Numbered from the stretch's first letter, positions 45,247 through 54,958 are shown. The stretch: 64,000 bases of DNA from an uncultured Agathobacter sp. (GCA_934307695.1 CAKRCS010000001.1:1-64000); one strand, 5' to 3'. Numbers and translations are program-made. Notes: a model not told the origin generated them from the letters alone.

Positions 45247-47016
45247 ATGACACAAGAGATTTTGGATGCAATCAACGAAAACCTGTTTGCTGTCTGGTTT
45301 TTGATCGGCGCTGCATTGGTATTCTGGATGCAGGCAGGATTTGCAATGGTAGAGGCAGGCTTTACCAGAGCAAAGAACACAGGTAACATAATTATGAAGA
45401 ACCTCATGGACTTCTGTATCGGTACGATTACCTTTATTCTGATCGGATTTTCTTTCCTGCTCGGAGAGGATATTCTTGGATTCATCGGTAAACCGGGACT
45501 GGACGTATTTACCGCGTATTCAAATTTTGACTGGTCAAATTTCGTATTTAACCTTGTATTCTGCGCAACGGCAGCTACCATCGTATCCGGTGCAATGGCG
45601 GAGAGAACCAAGTTCTTATCTTACTGTATTTATTCCGCTGTGATCTCCGCTTTGATCTACCCAATCGAGGCTCACTGGATCTGGGGCGGCGGCTGGCTCG
45701 CTCAGATAGGCTTCCATGATTTCGCAGGTTCCTGTGCAATTCACATGGTTGGTGGTACATGTGCTCTTATCGGAGCAAAGATCCTTGGACCAAGAATTGG
45801 TAAGTTTGGATATGACAAGGATGGAAAAGTATGTAAGGTCAACGCAATTCCGGGACATAATATTACTGCTGGCGCTTTAGGATGCTTCATTCTCTGGTTC
45901 GGCTGGTATGGATTTAACGGTGCAGCTTGTACTTCTGTTTCGCAGCTTGGCTCTGTATTCCTTACCACAACAATGGCTCCTGGTGTTGCAACTGTTGTAT
46001 GTATGATCTTTACCTGGATCAAATATGGCAAGCCGGATATTTCTATGTGCTTGAACGCTTCCCTTGCCGGACTTGTAGCGATTACCGCTCCGTGTGATGT
46101 AACGGATGCACTCGGTTCCATCATTATCGGTGCTGTCGCAGGCTTACTTGTATGCTTTGGCGTATGGCTTCTTGACTATAAGCTTCGTGTAGATGATCCG
46201 GTTGGTGCGGTAGCTGTTCACTTTATGAATGGTATTTGGGGAACGATCGCAGTTGGTCTTTTCGCAACCGATACTGCACCGGGATATTCTATCGCAGATG
46301 CAAACGGAAACGTAATGAAAGGTTTGTTCTACGGCGGCGGATTCAAACTCCTTGGTATCCAGTTACTTGGTGTAGTTACTGTATTAGCATGGGCGGCTGT
46401 CACGATCACGATCGCATTTTTGATCATCAAAGCAACTGTCGGTCTGCGTGTATCTGAGGAAGAGGAAATCACAGGTCTTGATATTACCGAGCATGGTCTT
46501 TCCTCTGCTTATGCAGGCTTCTCCATCATGGATGTATCCGATTCTACCATGGCTGTAAATGAGAACACAGACCTTGGTGTAGACGATTACGATTCTGCTT
46601 CCGCTGCAAAGAAGGCAGCAGCAGTTCCGGTTGTCTCCGCAACAGTACCTTCCGCAGCAACCGGTATTTACAAGGTTGTTATCATTGCAAAGCTGAGCCG
46701 CTACGACAAGCTTCGTAAAGCACTCAATGATCTCGGTGTAACCGGCATGACAGTAACTCAGGTTATGGGCTGTGGCGTACAGAAGGGATCAGGCGAGAGA
46801 TACCGTGGTGTTGAGATGGATGCAACATTGCTTCCGAAGGTTAAGATGGAAGTTGTTGTAAGCAAGATTCCGGTTGAGGATGTAGTTGATGTTGCAAAGA
46901 GAACACTTTACACCGGACATATCGGAGATGGCAAGATCTTTGTATATGATGTCGCAAAAGTTGTTAAAGTCCGTACCGGAGAGGAAGGCTTTGCCGCTCT
47001 TCAGGATGTTGAATAA
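45247..47016 (+). CDS. amt: Ammonium transporter fused to a PII signalling domain
   Basis: A 589-residue fusion. Residues 1-~415 are an Amt channel with eleven hydrophobic segments and the AHWIWGGGWL and HMVGG motifs lining the pore; a ~55-residue Ala/Ser/Val-rich linker follows; residues ~475-589 are a complete GlnB/GlnK-type PII domain (QKGSGERYRGVE T-loop, LLPKVKMEVVV, TGHIGDGKIFV B-loop). In the T-loop, Tyr519 matches Tyr46 of GlnB, but the uridylylated Tyr51 is Met524. Free GlnK normally plugs AmtB; here the regulator is tethered. Strong codon bias. AGGAGG ribosome site; downstream of tandem glnN. Confidence 0.94.
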   Translation: MTQEILDAINENLFAVWFLIGAALVFWMQAGFAMVEAGFTRAKNTGNIIMKNLMDFCIGTITFILIGFSFLLGEDILGFIGKPGLDVFTAYSNFDWSNFVFNLVFCATAATIVSGAMAERTKFLSYCIYSAVISALIYPIEAHWIWGGGWLAQIGFHDFAGSCAIHMVGGTCALIGAKILGPRIGKFGYDKDGKVCKVNAIPGHNITAGALGCFILWFGWYGFNGAACTSVSQLGSVFLTTTMAPGVATVVCMIFTWIKYGKPDISMCLNASLAGLVAITAPCDVTDALGSIIIGAVAGLLVCFGVWLLDYKLRVDDPVGAVAVHFMNGIWGTIAVGLFATDTAPGYSIADANGNVMKGLFYGGGFKLLGIQLLGVVTVLAWAAVTITIAFLIIKATVGLRVSEEEEITGLDITEHGLSSAYAGFSIMDVSDSTMAVNENTDLGVDDYDSASAAKKAAAVPVVSATVPSAATGIYKVVIIAKLSRYDKLRKALNDLGVTGMTVTQVMGCGVQKGSGERYRGVEMDATLLPKVKMEVVVSKIPVEDVVDVAKRTLYTGHIGDGKIFVYDVAKVVKVRTGEEGFAALQDVE

Positions 47017-47080
47017 ATTGCACTAATCCTAAGTGGTTAGTGAATCTAATCCCCTTAGATGTTAATATACATTAGCATGG

Positions 47081-47108
47081 AAAAACCCCGGACGATCCGG
47101 GGTTTTTT
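47081..47108. terminator. Bidirectional terminator after amt
   Basis: CCCCGGA (47086-47092) pairs with TCCGGGG (47096-47102), with AAAAA on the left and TTTTTT on the right. It serves amt and the convergent GGDEF-EAL gene. Confidence 0.92.
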
Positions 47109-47120
47109 CATGTAAGTGCA

Positions 47121-49406
47121 TTATGTAAAAGAGTAAGGCTGCGAGAGCTTTTGTTCGAATTCATTGACCGGGATCGGCTTGGAATAGTAATATCCCTGAA
47201 TGATGTCACAACCGATGGAGGTTACGAAATCAAGCTGTTCCTGCGTCTCTACACCCTCCACAACGATACCCATGTGGAGGTTTCTGATCATGTGGACAAT
47301 ATCATTCAGGATCATCTTACTGCGCCCGACATGATCTGTCTTGCTCAAAAAGCCCATATCAATCTTGATGACATCGGTTTCCATATCTTTTAGCGAGTTC
47401 AAAGAAGAATATCCACTTCCAAAATCATCAATCTCAACAATAAATCCGTATGCACGCAGCTTGCTTAATGTGTCATTCAGCAGCTCCTTTGAGCGGGATA
47501 GTACTGTCTCGGTAACCTCGATCTTGAGATTCTTCGGGGCAATCTGATATTTTTCCACAAGTGAAACAAAGGTCTGATATAGGTCAACATGGTAAAAATC
47601 ATGCCCGGATACATTGACGGATATATACAGATCCTCGCGGCCGAGCTGCTTCCAGTCAGAGAGCTTTTGTGCAGCCAGATCCCAGATGTATGCATCAACT
47701 TTGGTGATTACTGCGGCTTCTTCGAGAACCGGAATGAAATCTCCCGGGGAGATCATTCCGCGCTCCGGATGGATCCAGCGTACCAGAGCCTCGGCACCAA
47801 GCCATTTTCCGGTGGATGCATCGACCTGTGGCTGCAGGAACATTACGAATTGGTGATCACTTAGTGCGAAATCCATTTTATCAAGAATCCAACGTTTGCG
47901 GCGGGTATTTTTCGATAGCTGCGGGGAATAATAACCGAGCACAACGGAATAGTCATGTTTAATCTGCTCAATGACAAGCTTTGCCTTATCGCACATATTA
48001 GAAACCGGCTCATTGTGATCTGTGATCGGATAAATGCCGGCATTCATATATATTTTGTATTGGGAGTTACCAAACTCCTGCCGCATCTGTGCGATACATT
48101 GATCAATGAGTTCCTCTTTAAAATTCTGCTTTCTTGCCAAAATTGCAAATTCATCATCCGCAATCCGTCCGTATACAGAGCCGGGACTGCAGATAGAGCG
48201 GAGGATGGCAGCTTCCCGCTTCAATACATTGTCTCCCATCTCTCTTCCAAACAATTCGTTGTAAAACTTAAAGCCATAAATATCACTGATAATGAGAAGA
48301 TAATCGGTGTCGGGGTGTTCGCGCAGCTCCTTTTGGACCGTCTGGAAAAAATAAGCCTGACTGTATATGCCGGTCAGCTGGTCATGGGTCATCTGATAAA
48401 GAGCTTCCCTGCGCGTATGTACCTCCTCGGTAACATTGTGAAATTCAAAGGAGTATCCGACAATTTCTTTGCCTGCAAGCAGACGGCGGATCACGATATT
48501 GTAGATGGAGGTGTTGCCATCTGCCAAAATCGGAGTTTCCTGATAAGACATATCGTTGCGGCCGGAGCGTACCATTTCGGAAAGCGTTTTATGAAACAGC
48601 TCATGTAGGTCAGCGTGGCTCTCTAACCATTCGCCGGACTTGTTTCGATAGATTTCCACAAGCTCATGGTCAAATACGTAAATGGCAGCTGACGACTCAG
48701 TTACGATCAGATTCCTTGCCTGATTGCGGACCAGGTGCGGGACATAGCTGTATGACAGATAGCAGATCAGATTGGCAGCAAGGCTGTAAAAATAGGCACT
48801 AAGATCAAGACCAAAATGCGACAGATTGGCGATGCTTGCGGCAAGCAGCGAAAGTGTGGTGGTCAGAAAGATAATGGAAAATTTCTCTCTGGTAAAGCGG
48901 TCAAAAGAGAAGATGGTACGTTTTATCAGTGGATAAATGACCAGGCACACCAAAAGCATGCATACGGTTGTATGGATATAGAACAGTGGACGAAGATTGG
49001 CAGTCTTATAGATGCGCATTCCCCATACGGTTAATGGCTCAACATCGAAGTATAACGGATAAAAGGTATTGCATATAAGGAGCAATCCATCTATGCAGCC
49101 AAAGATTGAAAATGCACGCCTGACAGCGGGAACCTCGTCAAAGACCTGTGTATATTGCTGAATGAAGATAACCATTGTAATAAGAAGAAAATACAGGCAT
49201 GCAGAATAAAGGCTCATCAGAAACCGGATAAGGGGAAGATTTGCAGTATGAAAGAGCAACAGCTGCAAAGCACACGTTACTATAACAATAACTATCATGA
49301 AACGTGCATGGATGCTGATATCGTCCTTGTGAATATGTATGTTATGAAGATTCCAACAGGCAAAAAGCATAAGTGCAGTCAACGAAAGCGACAAAAACAG
49401 ATGCAT
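47121..49406 (-). CDS. Membrane GGDEF-EAL protein, probable c-di-GMP phosphodiesterase
   Basis: A 761-residue protein with seven hydrophobic segments at the N-terminus (residues 1-~230), a PAS-like region, a GGDEF domain (~340-500) and an EAL domain (~515-755). The diguanylate cyclase site is degenerate: RxGGDEF has become RIADDEF, so synthesis of c-di-GMP is unlikely. The EAL site looks complete (EALVRW, EVTETVL, EIDDFGSGYSSL, IDMGFL, VVEGVET). AAAGGAG ribosome site. The likely role is to lower c-di-GMP in response to a membrane signal, perhaps with the HD-GYP protein. Confidence 0.9.
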   Translation of the reverse strand: MHLFLSLSLTALMLFACWNLHNIHIHKDDISIHARFMIVIVIVTCALQLLLFHTANLPLIRFLMSLYSACLYFLLITMVIFIQQYTQVFDEVPAVRRAFSIFGCIDGLLLICNTFYPLYFDVEPLTVWGMRIYKTANLRPLFYIHTTVCMLLVCLVIYPLIKRTIFSFDRFTREKFSIIFLTTTLSLLAASIANLSHFGLDLSAYFYSLAANLICYLSYSYVPHLVRNQARNLIVTESSAAIYVFDHELVEIYRNKSGEWLESHADLHELFHKTLSEMVRSGRNDMSYQETPILADGNTSIYNIVIRRLLAGKEIVGYSFEFHNVTEEVHTRREALYQMTHDQLTGIYSQAYFFQTVQKELREHPDTDYLLIISDIYGFKFYNELFGREMGDNVLKREAAILRSICSPGSVYGRIADDEFAILARKQNFKEELIDQCIAQMRQEFGNSQYKIYMNAGIYPITDHNEPVSNMCDKAKLVIEQIKHDYSVVLGYYSPQLSKNTRRKRWILDKMDFALSDHQFVMFLQPQVDASTGKWLGAEALVRWIHPERGMISPGDFIPVLEEAAVITKVDAYIWDLAAQKLSDWKQLGREDLYISVNVSGHDFYHVDLYQTFVSLVEKYQIAPKNLKIEVTETVLSRSKELLNDTLSKLRAYGFIVEIDDFGSGYSSLNSLKDMETDVIKIDMGFLSKTDHVGRSKMILNDIVHMIRNLHMGIVVEGVETQEQLDFVTSIGCDIIQGYYYSKPIPVNEFEQKLSQPYSFT

Positions 49407-49468
49407 GATTTTCTCCTTTATAAAATGGTGGCAATTTTATTTTTACATAAAACGTGCAAAAGAACAGT

Positions 49469-50200
49469 CTAAGCAGGTGCATTGGAAGCTTCTGCCTTCC
49501 GATGGAATTCAAGGGAGGCAAAAGGAATCTTTGCCTCATTGCACAGGCTGATGATTACCCGGTCCGGGTAAGAAGCCACATATGGATGCAGCAAATCCCC
49601 AAGATGAGCCTGATTGCGGTATTCTACCCGGAAGGAGGCAACCGGAAAATCAGGTGGAAGGTATGACTGTGCAACCATGATATATTTACCATTGTTCATG
49701 TGATGATTCGTGTCTAAAAAATAGCGCTGTACCGGAACCGGCTCCTCACAGACGGCGCTTTCCGGCAGAAGGATCTTGCGGTTGGTCTTTTCCATGGCAA
49801 ACGGGGAACCAAGCTCATAGCGGCTGCCGATAGCTTCCGGGATGCGGGTTGGCTTGCCCGTTGTAAGGTCTACAAGCACCCAGAGTGAGTCGGCGCAGGC
49901 AACTTGGCTGCCGCTATCATCCAGCATGGCATAATTGCGGGAGCCGAACATTCCTTTTAAGTTGTATGGAAATGTCTGGATGCATATATGCTCACCGAGA
50001 CGCGGCAGGCGCTCGATCGTAACATGATAGGAGACTACGACCCAGCCAAGCTGGTGCTCATTTAAATAGTCGACGCCAATGCCCAGATCCTCGGACTGGA
50101 AGGTGCTGCAGTCCTGAAAATAATCGATCAGTCCTAAGACTGTCAGATTCTGATTGGAATCCACCTCACTGTAACGGATCCTACTGTCAAATTCGTACAT
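49469..50200 (-). CDS. Acyl-ACP thioesterase
   Basis: A 243-residue FatA/FatB-type enzyme releasing fatty acids from acyl carrier protein; two hotdog domains are expected. Signature regions are YSEVDSNQNLTVLGLIDYFQD near the start and DTNHHMNNGKYI (catalytic Asp-x-Asn-x-His) in the second domain. I start it at ATG 50200 (MYEFDSRIRYSE); the frame is open a further 58 codons upstream, but those overlap yigZ and lack family similarity. Followed 62 bp later by the GGDEF-EAL gene. Confidence 0.9.
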   Translation of the reverse strand: MYEFDSRIRYSEVDSNQNLTVLGLIDYFQDCSTFQSEDLGIGVDYLNEHQLGWVVVSYHVTIERLPRLGEHICIQTFPYNLKGMFGSRNYAMLDDSGSQVACADSLWVLVDLTTGKPTRIPEAIGSRYELGSPFAMEKTNRKILLPESAVCEEPVPVQRYFLDTNHHMNNGKYIMVAQSYLPPDFPVASFRVEYRNQAHLGDLLHPYVASYPDRVIISLCNEAKIPFASLEFHRKAEASNAPA

Positions 50201-50228
50201 TTTATAGTCCCTAACCTTTCTTATTGAC

Positions 50229-50891
50229 TTAAAGCAGAACGGGCTGCTTGTCCACAATGCCGTATGCAACGGCATCCCCGATAGAGAGGCTTGCAGTACC
50301 GTTTGTGACCTCGGTGATTGCCTTGGGCAGCGACTCCTTCTGCGCAGCAGGAAGAAGTACCTCAAAGGTAACATCTGCGCCGTAGTCGGAGCTTAAAATG
50401 GCGATCTGCTGCTGACCGAAGAGATACTGGAGCTTCCCGACTCCGTTGTAGTCGGTGCGGACAGACAGCCGGCTGCCCTCCTGACGCTCCAGAATACAAC
50501 AGGCATCAAGCCCTGCATGGACAGCGGACTGGTATGCCCGCACAAGTCCGCCGGTGCCAAGAAGGACGCCTCCGAAATAGCGGGTAACAACGACCGCAAC
50601 ATTGGTAAGCTGCTCCTTTATAAGGACATCCAGCATTGGCCTGCCGGCGGTCTGAGCCGGCTCACCATCATCGGAGCAGCGTGACAGCTCCTGATGCATG
50701 CCAATGATGTAAGCGGAACAGTTGTGTCGGGCATCCCAGTATTTTTTCTTCATCTCATTGATAAAAGCAGATGCCTCCTCCTCGGAGCTGACTGCGCGGA
50801 TCGTTGCGATAAAGCGCGACTTCTTTTCGACAATCTCGCCCTCGCCGCCTTTGTATATGATGCGGACAGTTCCGTCGGTACCGTTTGCCAT
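50229..50891 (-). CDS. YigZ family protein (UPF0029/IMPACT-like)
   Basis: A 220-residue protein with the IMPACT N-terminal domain (VEKKSRFIATIRAVSSEEEA, CSDDGEPAQTAGRPML, VTRYFGGVLLGTGGLVRAY) and a C-terminal ferredoxin-like UPF0029 domain. The eukaryotic homologue regulates Gcn2; the bacterial role is unclear, perhaps proline peptide or ribosome-linked. ATG 50891 is chosen after GGAGGAGGG; 13 extra in-frame codons upstream are unlikely. It is divergent from the PBP gene. Confidence 0.92.
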   Translation of the reverse strand: MANGTDGTVRIIYKGGEGEIVEKKSRFIATIRAVSSEEEASAFINEMKKKYWDARHNCSAYIIGMHQELSRCSDDGEPAQTAGRPMLDVLIKEQLTNVAVVVTRYFGGVLLGTGGLVRAYQSAVHAGLDACCILERQEGSRLSVRTDYNGVGKLQYLFGQQQIAILSSDYGADVTFEVLLPAAQKESLPKAITEVTNGTASLSIGDAVAYGIVDKQPVLL

Positions 50892-51048
50892 AAGCCCTCC
50901 TCCGGCATAAAAAATGTATATTTTTTCCAAAATATGTACATAACCATATTGTTGCAGAACGCATTGTCTGCAACAAAAAACTCAACAATATCATACCATG
51001 AAAAGGGTACGTTTTCAAATTTTTCTTCCTATTTCACAGAGACTTTGC

Positions 51049-51054
51049 TATAAT
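51049..51054 (+). promoter_or_regulatory. Extended -10 promoter of the PBP gene
   Basis: TGCTATAAT with the extended -10 TG; the -35 region is poor. The leader to the start codon is about 90 nt. Confidence 0.55.
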
Positions 51055-51151
51055 GTTCAAAAGTGGGCGAATCTGCTTTTGTGATTATCGAGCGGCAAAA
51101 CCGCGATACTTCAGAGAAGAATACATAAGGATATTTTTAAGGAGGCCGAAT

Positions 51152-53827
51152 ATGAATTACGGAAAAAGAGCCGCCAGGCGCCGCCAGCAGGAGATCGACG
51201 CTACCGGCACAAAGATTCGTAAGAAGATTGGCGTGATCATCCGGAAGATGATACTGGTCTGTCTCCTGTTGGTGGCAGTTCTCGGCATCAGCGCCGGAAT
51301 CGGAGTCTGGAAGGGCATTATCGATTCCGCTCCGGATATATCAGCTATTGATGTCGTTCCGACCGGCTATTCCACGACGGTCCTCGACAGCAGGGGGAAT
51401 CAGGTGGCAACACTCGTAGCGGCGGGAGCCAATCGAAAATATGTTACGATTGATGAAATACCGAAAAACCTGCAGCATGCGGTCGTAGCAATCGAGGATG
51501 CAAGATTTTATGACCATAACGGAATTGATATCAAGGGTATCTTCCGTGCGCTGGCAAAGGATATTGCCACAATGAGTACCAAACAGGGTGCGAGTACGAT
51601 CACGCAGCAGTTGATCAAGAACAGTATCCTCGAAAAGACCTGGATCAGTGAAAGCTCGCTGATCGAGAGTGTGCAGCGAAAGGTGCAGGAGCAGTATCTT
51701 GCGGTCAAGTTAGAGCAGCAGGTCAGCAAGAAGTGGATTTTGGAGGAATATCTTAATACGATCAACCTCGGAGCCAATACACTAGGCGTGCAGGCTGCAT
51801 CTGAGCGCTATTTTGGCAAAGATGTATCCGAGCTTACGCTTTCGGAGTGTGCGGTTATCGCAGGAATCACCAAGAATCCGTACGGATACAATCCAATCCG
51901 TTTTCCGGAGAAGAACAAAGAGCGCCAGATCGAGGTCCTGACCAAGATGAAGGAACAGGGCTATATCTCGCAGGCTGAGTATGACGAGGCAGTGGAAGAT
52001 CCGGTTTATGAACGCATTTCCGAACACAACGCGATTGAGGAGAAATCGGTTAACTCATACTACACAGATGCTGTGATCAACGATGTGCTGGATGACCTGA
52101 TCAACGTCCTCGGATGGACGGAGACCGAAGCCTACAAGGCAATCTATCAGGGGGGACTTGAGATCCATACGGCACAAGACCCGGATATCCAGAAGATCTG
52201 CGATGAGGAAGCAAATAATCAGGACAATTATCCGAATGATCCCAAATATTCCTGCTCTTTGAGCTTTCAGGTGAAAAAGGCGGATGGAACGTATCGCACC
52301 TACACGAACCAGACGATGCTTTCCTTCTATAAGAAGCTTACCGGAAAAGATACTTACAATATCAATTACAGTACAGAAGAAGACTGTATTGCAGCAATTG
52401 AGCAGTACACGCAGGATGTCTTGGAGGAGGGGGATACCCTCTTGGAGGACACGATAAGCTACACCATTACGCTTCAGCCACAGGTTGCAATGACGATCAT
52501 TGACCAGACGACCGGAGAGGTTAAGGCGCTTGTCGGTGGTCGTGGTGACAAGAGCGGAAACCGTACCTGGAACCGCGCAACGGATACACTCCGCCAGCCG
52601 GGATCTACCTTTAAGATCATCGGCGCTTATGCACCGGCACTTGATTCCGGGCTTAAGACACTTGCGAGTGTGCAGAACGATGCACCATATACGATCGGAA
52701 CTAAGACGTACAAGAACTACAATGACAAATATTTAGGCTACACCAATATCCGTACCGCGATCACGAAGTCGATCAACATCGTGACGGTCAAGACACTTGA
52801 GGATATCGGAGTCAACCTTGGATATGAATATGCGCAGAATTTTGGATTTACGACCTTATGTGAGGATGACAAGAACTTAGGTCTAAGCCTTGGAGGACTG
52901 ACAAACGGCGTATCCAATCTGGAGCTTACGGCAGCGTATGCAACGATTGCCAACAAGGGTGAGTATTTACAGCCGAAGTTCTACACGGTTGTGTATGATC
53001 ATGACGGCAATGTGCTGTTGGACAAGACTCACACACAGGAATCCCACCGTGTATTGAAGGAGACAACGGCATGGCTTCTTACCAGTGCGATGCAGGATGT
53101 TATGACCGAGGGAACCGGTACGAGAGCATACTTTGGAGCAAGCATGGCGCAGGCCGGCAAGTCCGGCACAACGACAGGAAACCGTGACTGCCTTTTTGCA
53201 GGCTTCACGCCATATTACACCTGTGTTGTATGGGGCGGCAATGACGATAACTCACTTCAGGCAAGTGGCGGAACCTCATACCCGAAGAATCTGTGGAAAG
53301 CAGTCATGGGACGCATCCACGAAAATCTTGAGTACAAGAGCTTTGAACAGCCGGATGGAATTGAGACGATGATCGTATGTAAGGAATCCGGCAAGCTACC
53401 GCTTGACGGTGTGTGCGAGCAGGATCCGCGGGGAAATCTGCTGTATGCGGAGTATTTTGAGAAGGAGACACTTCCGACAGAAGTGTGTGACCTGCATGTT
53501 GCAGTCAATATCTGCGGAACCTCCAAGATGATCGCCGGGGCATTCTGCCCGACGGACGGAATCATCCAGCAGGTATATGTAAAGTCTGCCGTTGACAAGT
53601 GGACAGGGCTTGAAGATTCCAGCAAGACGAGTGAGGCAGAATATGTGATAACGGAGGAACAGTTAGATTCCATCTGTAACGTACATGATGAGAACTCCCT
53701 GCCGGCTGTGGAGAATCCTACGGATGCCGGACAGAACGACGCCGGGCAGACCGGTGATGAAGCCGGAACAGGTAACCAGTCAAACTATATCGACGAGGAA
53801 GTGCCGGAGGGAATATTACAAAATTAA
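51152..53827 (+). CDS. Class A penicillin-binding protein (PBP1A type)
   Basis: An 891-residue bifunctional peptidoglycan synthase. It has a cationic cytoplasmic N-terminus, one membrane helix (about residues 30-52), a glycosyltransferase domain (AIEDARFYDHNGID with the catalytic Glu; QGASTITQQLIKN) and a transpeptidase domain with SxxK in RQPGSTFKI, SxN in TKSIN and KSGTT. The C-terminus is an Asp/Asn/Gly-rich tail. ATG 51152 follows AAGGAGG; an earlier in-frame start at 51053 overlaps the promoter. Confidence 0.95.
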   Translation: MNYGKRAARRRQQEIDATGTKIRKKIGVIIRKMILVCLLLVAVLGISAGIGVWKGIIDSAPDISAIDVVPTGYSTTVLDSRGNQVATLVAAGANRKYVTIDEIPKNLQHAVVAIEDARFYDHNGIDIKGIFRALAKDIATMSTKQGASTITQQLIKNSILEKTWISESSLIESVQRKVQEQYLAVKLEQQVSKKWILEEYLNTINLGANTLGVQAASERYFGKDVSELTLSECAVIAGITKNPYGYNPIRFPEKNKERQIEVLTKMKEQGYISQAEYDEAVEDPVYERISEHNAIEEKSVNSYYTDAVINDVLDDLINVLGWTETEAYKAIYQGGLEIHTAQDPDIQKICDEEANNQDNYPNDPKYSCSLSFQVKKADGTYRTYTNQTMLSFYKKLTGKDTYNINYSTEEDCIAAIEQYTQDVLEEGDTLLEDTISYTITLQPQVAMTIIDQTTGEVKALVGGRGDKSGNRTWNRATDTLRQPGSTFKIIGAYAPALDSGLKTLASVQNDAPYTIGTKTYKNYNDKYLGYTNIRTAITKSINIVTVKTLEDIGVNLGYEYAQNFGFTTLCEDDKNLGLSLGGLTNGVSNLELTAAYATIANKGEYLQPKFYTVVYDHDGNVLLDKTHTQESHRVLKETTAWLLTSAMQDVMTEGTGTRAYFGASMAQAGKSGTTTGNRDCLFAGFTPYYTCVVWGGNDDNSLQASGGTSYPKNLWKAVMGRIHENLEYKSFEQPDGIETMIVCKESGKLPLDGVCEQDPRGNLLYAEYFEKETLPTEVCDLHVAVNICGTSKMIAGAFCPTDGIIQQVYVKSAVDKWTGLEDSSKTSEAEYVITEEQLDSICNVHDENSLPAVENPTDAGQNDAGQTGDEAGTGNQSNYIDEEVPEGILQN

Positions 53828-53874
53828 CGGATTTGAGTGCCACAAGATAACCTTGAAAATTTTTAAAAAAATAG

Positions 53875-53903
53875 TTGACAGAGGATGTTTGTTCATGTAT
53901 ACT
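53875..53903 (+). promoter_or_regulatory. Promoter of tRNA-Gln
   Basis: Consensus TTGACA (53875-53880), 17-bp spacer, TATACT (53898-53903), 20 bp before the tRNA. Confidence 0.8.
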
Positions 53904-53923
53904 ACCATTTGTTGAGACGATAT

Positions 53924-53995
53924 TGGCCCATCGCCAAATGGTAAGGCAACGGACTCTGACTCCGTCATTTCAAGGTTCGAATCCTTGTGGGCCAG
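53924..53995 (+). tRNA. tRNA-Gln (anticodon CTG)
   Basis: A 72-nt cloverleaf: acceptor strands TGGCCCA (53924-53930) and TGGGCCA (53988-53994) pair fully, the anticodon stem ACGGA/TCCGT closes the loop CTCTGAC with anticodon CTG, and the T-arm has GGTTCGAATCC. CCA is not encoded. A terminator follows. Confidence 0.95.
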
Positions 53996-54000
53996 CTTGA

Positions 54001-54034
54001 AGCACTACATGCAAATGTAGTGCTTTTGCTTTTT
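54001..54034 (+). terminator. Terminator of tRNA-Gln
   Basis: AGCACTACAT (54001-54010) and ATGTAGTGCT (54015-54024) form a perfect 10-bp stem with a GCAA loop, followed by TTTGCTTTTT. Confidence 0.92.
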
Positions 54035-54103
54035 ACGCAGGCATTTTGCAAGCATGGGAAGCGTGCTTATAAACAGATAGAACGGATAGTCGAGAGGTAT
54101 GTT

Positions 54104-54940
54104 ATGATGAAATTAGGTGAATTTCAGACGTTGATTTGTATCAAGCAGGTAGAGTTTGGTATCTACCTTGCCGAGAAGAAGGATGCACAGGACAAGGTGC
54201 TGCTTCCGGCGAAGCAGGTTCCGGAGGGAACAAAGCTCTATGATGAGGTAGAGGTGTTTTTGTATAAGGACTCCAAAGACCGTCTGATCGCCACGACCAA
54301 CCATCCGAAGCTCACGCTTGGACAGTATGCGCCGCTTCGCGTGAAGGAAGTCGGAAAGATCGGCGCTTTCCTCGACTGGGGCTTGGAGAAGGATCTGTTT
54401 CTTCCATATAAAGAGATGGTGGCAAGAGTGTCACCGGAGGATGAGATCCTGGTTACCTTGTATATCGATAAGAGCAGCAGGCTTTGTGCCAGCATGAAGG
54501 GCATTTATCATCTGCTGGAAAAGGATTCCCCATACAAGAAAGGCGATACGGTCACCGGAAGAGTATACGAGTTCAGCGACAATTTTGGAACATTTGTTGC
54601 CGTGGATGACAAGTATTCGGCAAGAATACCAAGATTCGAGGATCACAGCTTTTTAAAGGTCGGGGATGAGATCGAAGCGAAGGTCACCGATGTCAAAGAG
54701 GATGGAAAGCTGGATCTTACACTCCGGGAAAAGGCATATATCCAGATGGATGCCGATTCAAACAAGATCCTAGAGCTTTTGGATTCCTACGGCGGTGTAC
54801 TTCCGTTTTCCGAGAAGGCAAGCCCGGAGGTTATTGCAAGGGAGACGGGACTTAGCAAGAATGCATTCAAGCGTGCGGTCGGTCATTTATATAAGGAAAG
54901 AATGATTTCCCTGAATGAGGGAAAAATACGAAAAATCTAA
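54104..54940 (+). CDS. cvfB: S1 RNA-binding protein of the CvfB/YitL family
   Basis: A 278-residue RNA-binding protein with tandem S1/OB-fold domains (VEFGIYLAEKKDAQDKVLLP; VGKIGAFLDWGLEKDLFLPY; GDTVTGRVYEF...SARIPRFED) and a C-terminal winged helix (EVIARETGLSKNAFKRAVGHLYK). CvfB affects virulence gene expression in Staphylococcus; the cellular role is general RNA regulation. Start at ATG 54104, after AGAGG; the adjacent ATG at 54107 is also possible. An in-frame ORF running back into the tRNA is spurious. Confidence 0.9.
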   Translation: MMKLGEFQTLICIKQVEFGIYLAEKKDAQDKVLLPAKQVPEGTKLYDEVEVFLYKDSKDRLIATTNHPKLTLGQYAPLRVKEVGKIGAFLDWGLEKDLFLPYKEMVARVSPEDEILVTLYIDKSSRLCASMKGIYHLLEKDSPYKKGDTVTGRVYEFSDNFGTFVAVDDKYSARIPRFEDHSFLKVGDEIEAKVTDVKEDGKLDLTLREKAYIQMDADSNKILELLDSYGGVLPFSEKASPEVIARETGLSKNAFKRAVGHLYKERMISLNEGKIRKI

Positions 54941-54958
54941 TAAATAGGAGGCAAAACG

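Noticed and set aside
50201..50374. N-terminal extension of the acyl-ACP thioesterase
   Set aside because: The extra 58 codons overlap yigZ in another frame and do not look like thioesterase sequence.
53987..54103. N-terminal extension of cvfB reaching into the tRNA gene
   Set aside because: It would overlap tRNA-Gln and its terminator; a good ribosome site precedes ATG 54104.
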